A stretch of DNA of 64,000 bases from Candidatus Saccharimonadota bacterium (GTDB lineage Bacteria > Patescibacteriota > Saccharimonadia > Saccharimonadales > UBA4665): positions 19,395-83,394 of the forward strand of contig DAIEFN010000002.1 in assembly GCA_027325485.1 (NCBI GenBank), given 5' to 3'. Positions 61,413 through 64,000 of this stretch are shown here, piece after piece (positions within the stretch are counted from its first letter, which is position 1; each line of letters begins with the position of its first letter). The translations under genes were made by a program, and so were the position numbers. The notes below the pieces were generated by a model, which saw only the letters and a program-made list of their open reading frames with translations, was not told the DNA's origin and made no database searches.

Positions 61413-61735
61413 ACTTCTATCTTAATTTTGTAGTAGTGCAAATGCAATTTTAAAATCTTCTAAATCGTTAATTTAAATTGCACTGATCTAATCTCTATTC
61501 TGCTCCATGAAGGTTTATCGAAATCTGCAAATGAATCGTAATCGGTTCTTATCTAATTCTTAGTACTTAATTTTATGAAAAAATGAGCGGCCAGTTACCA
61601 ATCTAGCTTTTAGCAAATGAGCAGATACATGGCTAATATTCCCCTGAACCTCTATACGCGTGTTGTCATAATATACTCTCCAGAAATTTGGACTAGATTT
61701 TATTAGAAAATATGTTTACGTATAGCAAAATCATG

Positions 61736-61741
61736 TATAAT
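61736..61741 (+). promoter_or_regulatory. -10 box upstream of the 61787 gene
   Basis: Consensus TATAAT about 17 bp after a weak TGTTTA. The start would be near 61748, downstream of the first in-frame ATGs (61712, 61733), which shows that translation begins later, at 61787. The rest of the 300-bp gap from 61413 contains nothing I can call. Confidence 0.5.
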
Positions 61742-61786
61742 GAGGCCCATACATTTATAGAGACAGAGAAAGAGGAGTTAAGAGAT

Positions 61787-62587
61787 ATGGCAATTGAAGG
61801 CTTAAAGACCATTCCCATTCCCCAACCTAATAAAGTTAATTTAAGCGACCAAGTGGGTGCTTCGGTTGAAGCTCTAAATATACTTGGTTTAGTTGAAGAC
61901 CGAGACTTCGTAACGGAATCTGTCACAGCTGAGTTTGGGAGACTTAATCAAAGCGGTAGGACTGGTGAACCTTTCATCCAATTACCACGAAGCGTCATTT
62001 CTCTAGCTGATTTAGTTCAAGCTTCTGACAATGCAACATACTCTGACGATAGACAATATCCTGAAACTGTTGTTTACAGTGAACTATGGACTCCCGGATT
62101 TGATAAAGATGGCTATACAGCCGAGGAAGTAGACAATCTTACACTCGGCGGAAACGGTGATTTTGCTCCTCATGCCCGAGTAGCCGTACATAACCCTGCC
62201 AGTGAACAAGAACCCTTACTGCATTTTATAGGTAAACCTTACGACAAAAAATACGCCGAAAAAGGTCAACAAACACAACTTGAAGCTGTTGAAGAAGCAA
62301 TAAAAGCCTATGAGGCCGAAGGACATGAAGATTTCGCTATGACTCCACTTAACGCTAAAGCTGTAGCTTTCATTGCACTAACTCGTCGTATTAAAGGTGA
62401 AACAATGCCAATAAGCTGGGGCTTTATGCGAGACGCTACACTTACGCGCAAAGAAGTGGGCGACTACTCACTTGTCGGAAACGTGGACTTCGATGGTAAC
62501 AAGTTTAACCTGCACGGGTCTCGCGGTGACGCTTTCTCGGACAATGGTGTTGGTCTCTCGGTGGGGTCAAAAGAGATTAATCCATAA
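61787..62587 (+). CDS. Hypothetical soluble protein
   Basis: ATG 61787 has GAGGAG at 61772-61777, 9 nt before it, and lies downstream of the -10 box, so I choose it over earlier ATGs. 266 residues, acidic, no signal peptide, no motif I recognise. Single gene near the accessory end of the window. Confidence 0.6.
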   Translation: MAIEGLKTIPIPQPNKVNLSDQVGASVEALNILGLVEDRDFVTESVTAEFGRLNQSGRTGEPFIQLPRSVISLADLVQASDNATYSDDRQYPETVVYSELWTPGFDKDGYTAEEVDNLTLGGNGDFAPHARVAVHNPASEQEPLLHFIGKPYDKKYAEKGQQTQLEAVEEAIKAYEAEGHEDFAMTPLNAKAVAFIALTRRIKGETMPISWGFMRDATLTRKEVGDYSLVGNVDFDGNKFNLHGSRGDAFSDNGVGLSVGSKEINP

Positions 62588-62658
62588 TCTTTCTAATATA
62601 TTTTCTTCTTTTTTTGAAAATACAATCTGTCTATTTCGTATGGTCATAAATAAGCGGA

Positions 62659-62718
62659 ATCTGGTGCAGCATCGTTGGCGCATTTCAAACATCAGCGCTA
62701 GAGGCTATGAATGACTAA
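62659..62718 (+). repeat. Diverged direct repeat, copy 1 (gene-tail fragment)
   Basis: Encodes IWCSIVGAFQTSALEAMND before a TAA at 62716-62718. The first 40 bp are very similar to copy 2 at 63422 (TGGTGCAGCAT is identical), both at DNA and peptide level. It has no start and is a fragment. It lies on one side of mazEF. Confidence 0.6.
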
Positions 62719-62775
62719 CGACTAAAAAATCTAGCTGGGTTGTTGGATCTATCTGCAAAATTGTTATCGTAGCTA

Positions 62776-63120
62776 TTACTCTTCTGCAATGACGTTTTGT
62801 ACGCCCTTTATTGTCTTAGCTAAAATATTCTCCGGAGCTTTTTCTATATACTTTGCTTTTCTGCTGCGAAAATCAACGCTTCTAACATGGAATGGTAAAA
62901 TTGCTCCACTTGTTTTTGTATTTGCTAATAGTATCTCGTATGGTAATCCAATAACTTTGCAAGTTATGGGACAAATAACAGTTATATCGGTTTGAAGTGC
63001 AAGCTCTTTGGGTGAAATTACTATTACTGGTCTGCGCCCAGATTGCTCATGGCCCACTCTAGGCTCTAGTACCATCCAGGCAATATCTCCTCGTTCGGGT
63101 ACATAGCCTATGTCAGTCAT
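62776..63120 (-). CDS. mazF: MazF/PemK-family toxin (mRNA interferase)
   Basis: Starts with the family pattern PERGDIAWMVLEP, then GRRPVIVISP, ITVICPIT and VDFRSRKAKYI. MazF toxins cut mRNA at short sequences when their antitoxin is lost. 114 residues. Its start overlaps the antitoxin gene end by 8 bp, so translation is coupled. Confidence 0.93.
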   Translation of the reverse strand: MTDIGYVPERGDIAWMVLEPRVGHEQSGRRPVIVISPKELALQTDITVICPITCKVIGLPYEILLANTKTSGAILPFHVRSVDFRSRKAKYIEKAPENILAKTIKGVQNVIAEE

Positions 63121-63382
63121 CTATGATCTCAGCTCCAACATCAGGACCCCAATCAATCTCACTATGCACGTTTTTAGGAGTTACTCCTTTAAGCATTGTT
63201 TTTAAAGTAAAATTATCTAATGACATTACCGGCGTAAGTATTATTGATTGACCTTTTAGGCTGACTGTCAGTAACTGTTTATCTTTAAGATTAGCGGCCT
63301 TAATAATTCTCTTTGGCAAACGAACACCAGAACTGTTGCCCCATTTTTGTAAAGACTGTGTTGCAACAATATTTATATTCAT
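63113..63382 (-). CDS. mazE: MazE-family antitoxin
   Basis: AbrB/MazE DNA-binding fold: LQKWGNSSGVRLPKRIIKAA at residues 10-29, then LTVSLKGQSIILTP. The acidic C-terminus (SEIDWGPDVGAEIIDD) should bind and block the toxin. The frame is open to 63493, but ATG 63382 is 7 nt after a -10 box and fits the family start. 89 residues. Confidence 0.92.
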   Translation of the reverse strand: MNINIVATQSLQKWGNSSGVRLPKRIIKAANLKDKQLLTVSLKGQSIILTPVMSLDNFTLKTMLKGVTPKNVHSEIDWGPDVGAEIIDD

Positions 63383-63400
63383 ATATACGAGTATATACGT
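63383..63400 (-). promoter_or_regulatory. mazEF promoter/operator
   Basis: On the minus strand -10 TATACT (63395-63390) precedes the mazE ATG by 7 nt. The same stretch has a repeated TATATACG and the palindrome GTATATAC, a likely binding site for MazE autoregulation. Confidence 0.5.
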
Positions 63401-63421
63401 TCTTAGGTAATTGTAACTACG

Positions 63422-63535
63422 ATTTGGTGCAGCATAGTTGACGCATTGCAAACATCCGCTATCGCCGCTTATGAAGATTATAAACTCAAACATCTGGTTG
63501 ATGTGTTCAATTTATCAGGCGAGCTATTTTTCTAA
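63422..63535 (+). repeat. Diverged direct repeat, copy 2 (gene-tail fragment)
   Basis: Thirty-seven open codons read IWCSIVDALQTSAIAAYEDY, then LKHLVDVFNLSGELFF, to a TAA at 63533-63535. The first part matches copy 1 at 62659. There is no start and a stop lies just upstream, so it is the tail of a lost gene. It lies on the other side of mazEF. Confidence 0.6.
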
Positions 63536-64000
63536 GTACGTCGGTGCTTTTTTAAGACTGCTATTATGCAGCAGTAATTTGATATAGTTTCGTTGTTATG
63601 AGGGTACTGGTTAATGAAATAACACATAATTCTGCCCTCACCCGCATATTGAACCTCATATAATTCAATATCATCTTCTAGACCATTAAACAAAGATGCA
63701 TAATCACCCTCATTTTTTATTTTATGCCGCAACAAGTTAGTCCCCGCAATGGTACTGTTATTTACCCTTGTTACTTCGTTAAACTTTCCTATTAGAGCCC
63801 TTACGCCCTTTTCATCAAGGCTAGGCAGTTCGCATTCTTTGTGGTTATAACGCTCAAATATCAACTGGTAGTTGTTGCCGTCCAGATAAGAAAGAGTGTC
63901 TGGTAAAGACGGTTCAGCGGCTACAGACGGTGGTATCTGTCCAGCGTCTTGTAGTTGAGCGACGTGTTTATTTAGTCTGCGTTGTGCTTTTCTTTCAGCT
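63532..64000 (-). CDS. Partial gene, RelE/HigB-like C-terminal half (cut by the window edge)
   Basis: The frame is open from the stop at 63532 to the window edge at 64000, so the 5' end is missing; at least 155 residues. The visible N-terminal part is basic and helical, followed by a Pro-rich linker. The end has DIELYEVQYAGEGRIMCYF and CCIIAVLKKHRRT, like the core of RelE/HigB-type toxins (LYELRF-GRIRVFY, then HGFxKKxxxT). That assignment is tentative. Confidence 0.5.
   Translation of the reverse strand, partial: AERKAQRRLNKHVAQLQDAGQIPPSVAAEPSLPDTLSYLDGNNYQLIFERYNHKECELPSLDEKGVRALIGKFNEVTRVNNSTIAGTNLLRHKIKNEGDYASLFNGLEDDIELYEVQYAGEGRIMCYFINQYPHNNETISNYCCIIAVLKKHRRT

Noticed and set aside
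1..64000. CRISPR array or insertion sequence
   Set aside because: No set of short regularly spaced repeats and no transposase-like protein with terminal inverted repeats was seen; the repeats found are intragenic or gene-tail copies.
1..64000. Recoded stop codons (TGA as Gly, as in Gracilibacteria)
   Set aside because: Core genes (leuS, trmD, galU, xfp) end normally and contain no in-frame TGA; the in-frame TGA at 48752 occurs in a gene that also has two TAG stops, so decay explains it.

Overview
The window looks like a piece of a Candidatus Saccharibacteria (TM7, Patescibacteria) chromosome of medium-low GC that uses the standard genetic code. This is inference, from compact core genes on the minus strand (ddl, leuS, rpmF, nusB, NUDIX, rnc, rpsP, KH protein, trmD), ribosomal proteins with unusual tails, many short secreted proteins with one N-terminal membrane segment, and type IV pilin-like proteins. 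No biosynthetic operons or rRNA are visible. Several genes are of kinds best known from Actinobacteria: WhiB, a Pup-ligase/Dop-like protein, a QcrB-type cytochrome b, an actinobacterial-type inositol-phosphate synthase and a nickel superoxide dismutase. Transfer from actinobacterial neighbours or hosts is plausible but was not tested by phylogeny.

Layout. 1-3.4 kb: a plus-strand thiol-redox and metal-handling operon (CcdA/DsbD-like membrane protein, redoxin, His-rich anchored protein). 3.5-6.8 kb: S51 peptidase, then a LysR regulator divergent from inositol-1-phosphate synthase across an 81-bp region with a palindrome. 6.8-7.6 kb: two broken genes lying head to head. 7.7-11.4 kb: DEAD-box helicase, ATP-grasp ligase, RRM protein, DUF998-like membrane protein. 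11.5-18.7 kb: a protein of eight 32-residue mTERF-like repeats, the PafA/Dop-like protein, a lone cytochrome b, WhiB, an acidic disordered protein and a response regulator. 18.8-24.2 kb: DedA, a secreted phosphoesterase, a methyltransferase and a three-gene flavin electron-transfer module (flavinylated lipoprotein-like protein, ApbE, NqrB/RnfD-ferredoxin-reductase fusion). 24-37.9 kb: galU, cell-surface glycosyltransferases, three drug exporters of the DHA2 type, two MarR repressors each with a palindrome at its promoter, a secreted CHAP-lectin enzyme and an ABC exporter. 37.9-38.5 kb: nickel superoxide dismutase and its maturation protease. 38.6-48.5 kb: the translation and cell-wall core listed above, including rpmF (50 codons).

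48.5-50 kb is a graveyard of broken genes around a tRNA-Ala. 50.1-55.1 kb has an Asn-rich repeat surface protein with a strong terminator, and a three-gene minor-pilin operon. 55.5-59.1 kb has ackA-xfp, the phosphoketolase route from sugar phosphates to acetate and ATP, whose last codons run into a tRNA-like remnant. 59.4-61.4 kb has tRNA-Leu, tRNA-Cys, a Fur-family regulator, small secreted proteins and a glutaredoxin. 61.7-64 kb is an accessory end with an unknown protein, a mazEF toxin-antitoxin pair flanked by two diverged copies of the same gene tail, and a gene cut by the window edge.

Together the genes suggest a fermenting, oxygen-tolerant, surface-attached small-genome bacterium that gains ATP through phosphoketolase and acetate kinase, can export electrons through flavins, defends itself with Ni-SOD, Fur and thiol redox proteins, and interacts with other cells through pili, a lectin-CHAP enzyme and glycosylated or Asn-rich surface proteins. 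Several start codons sit 6-8 nt after a good -10 box, so part of the mRNAs are probably leaderless.
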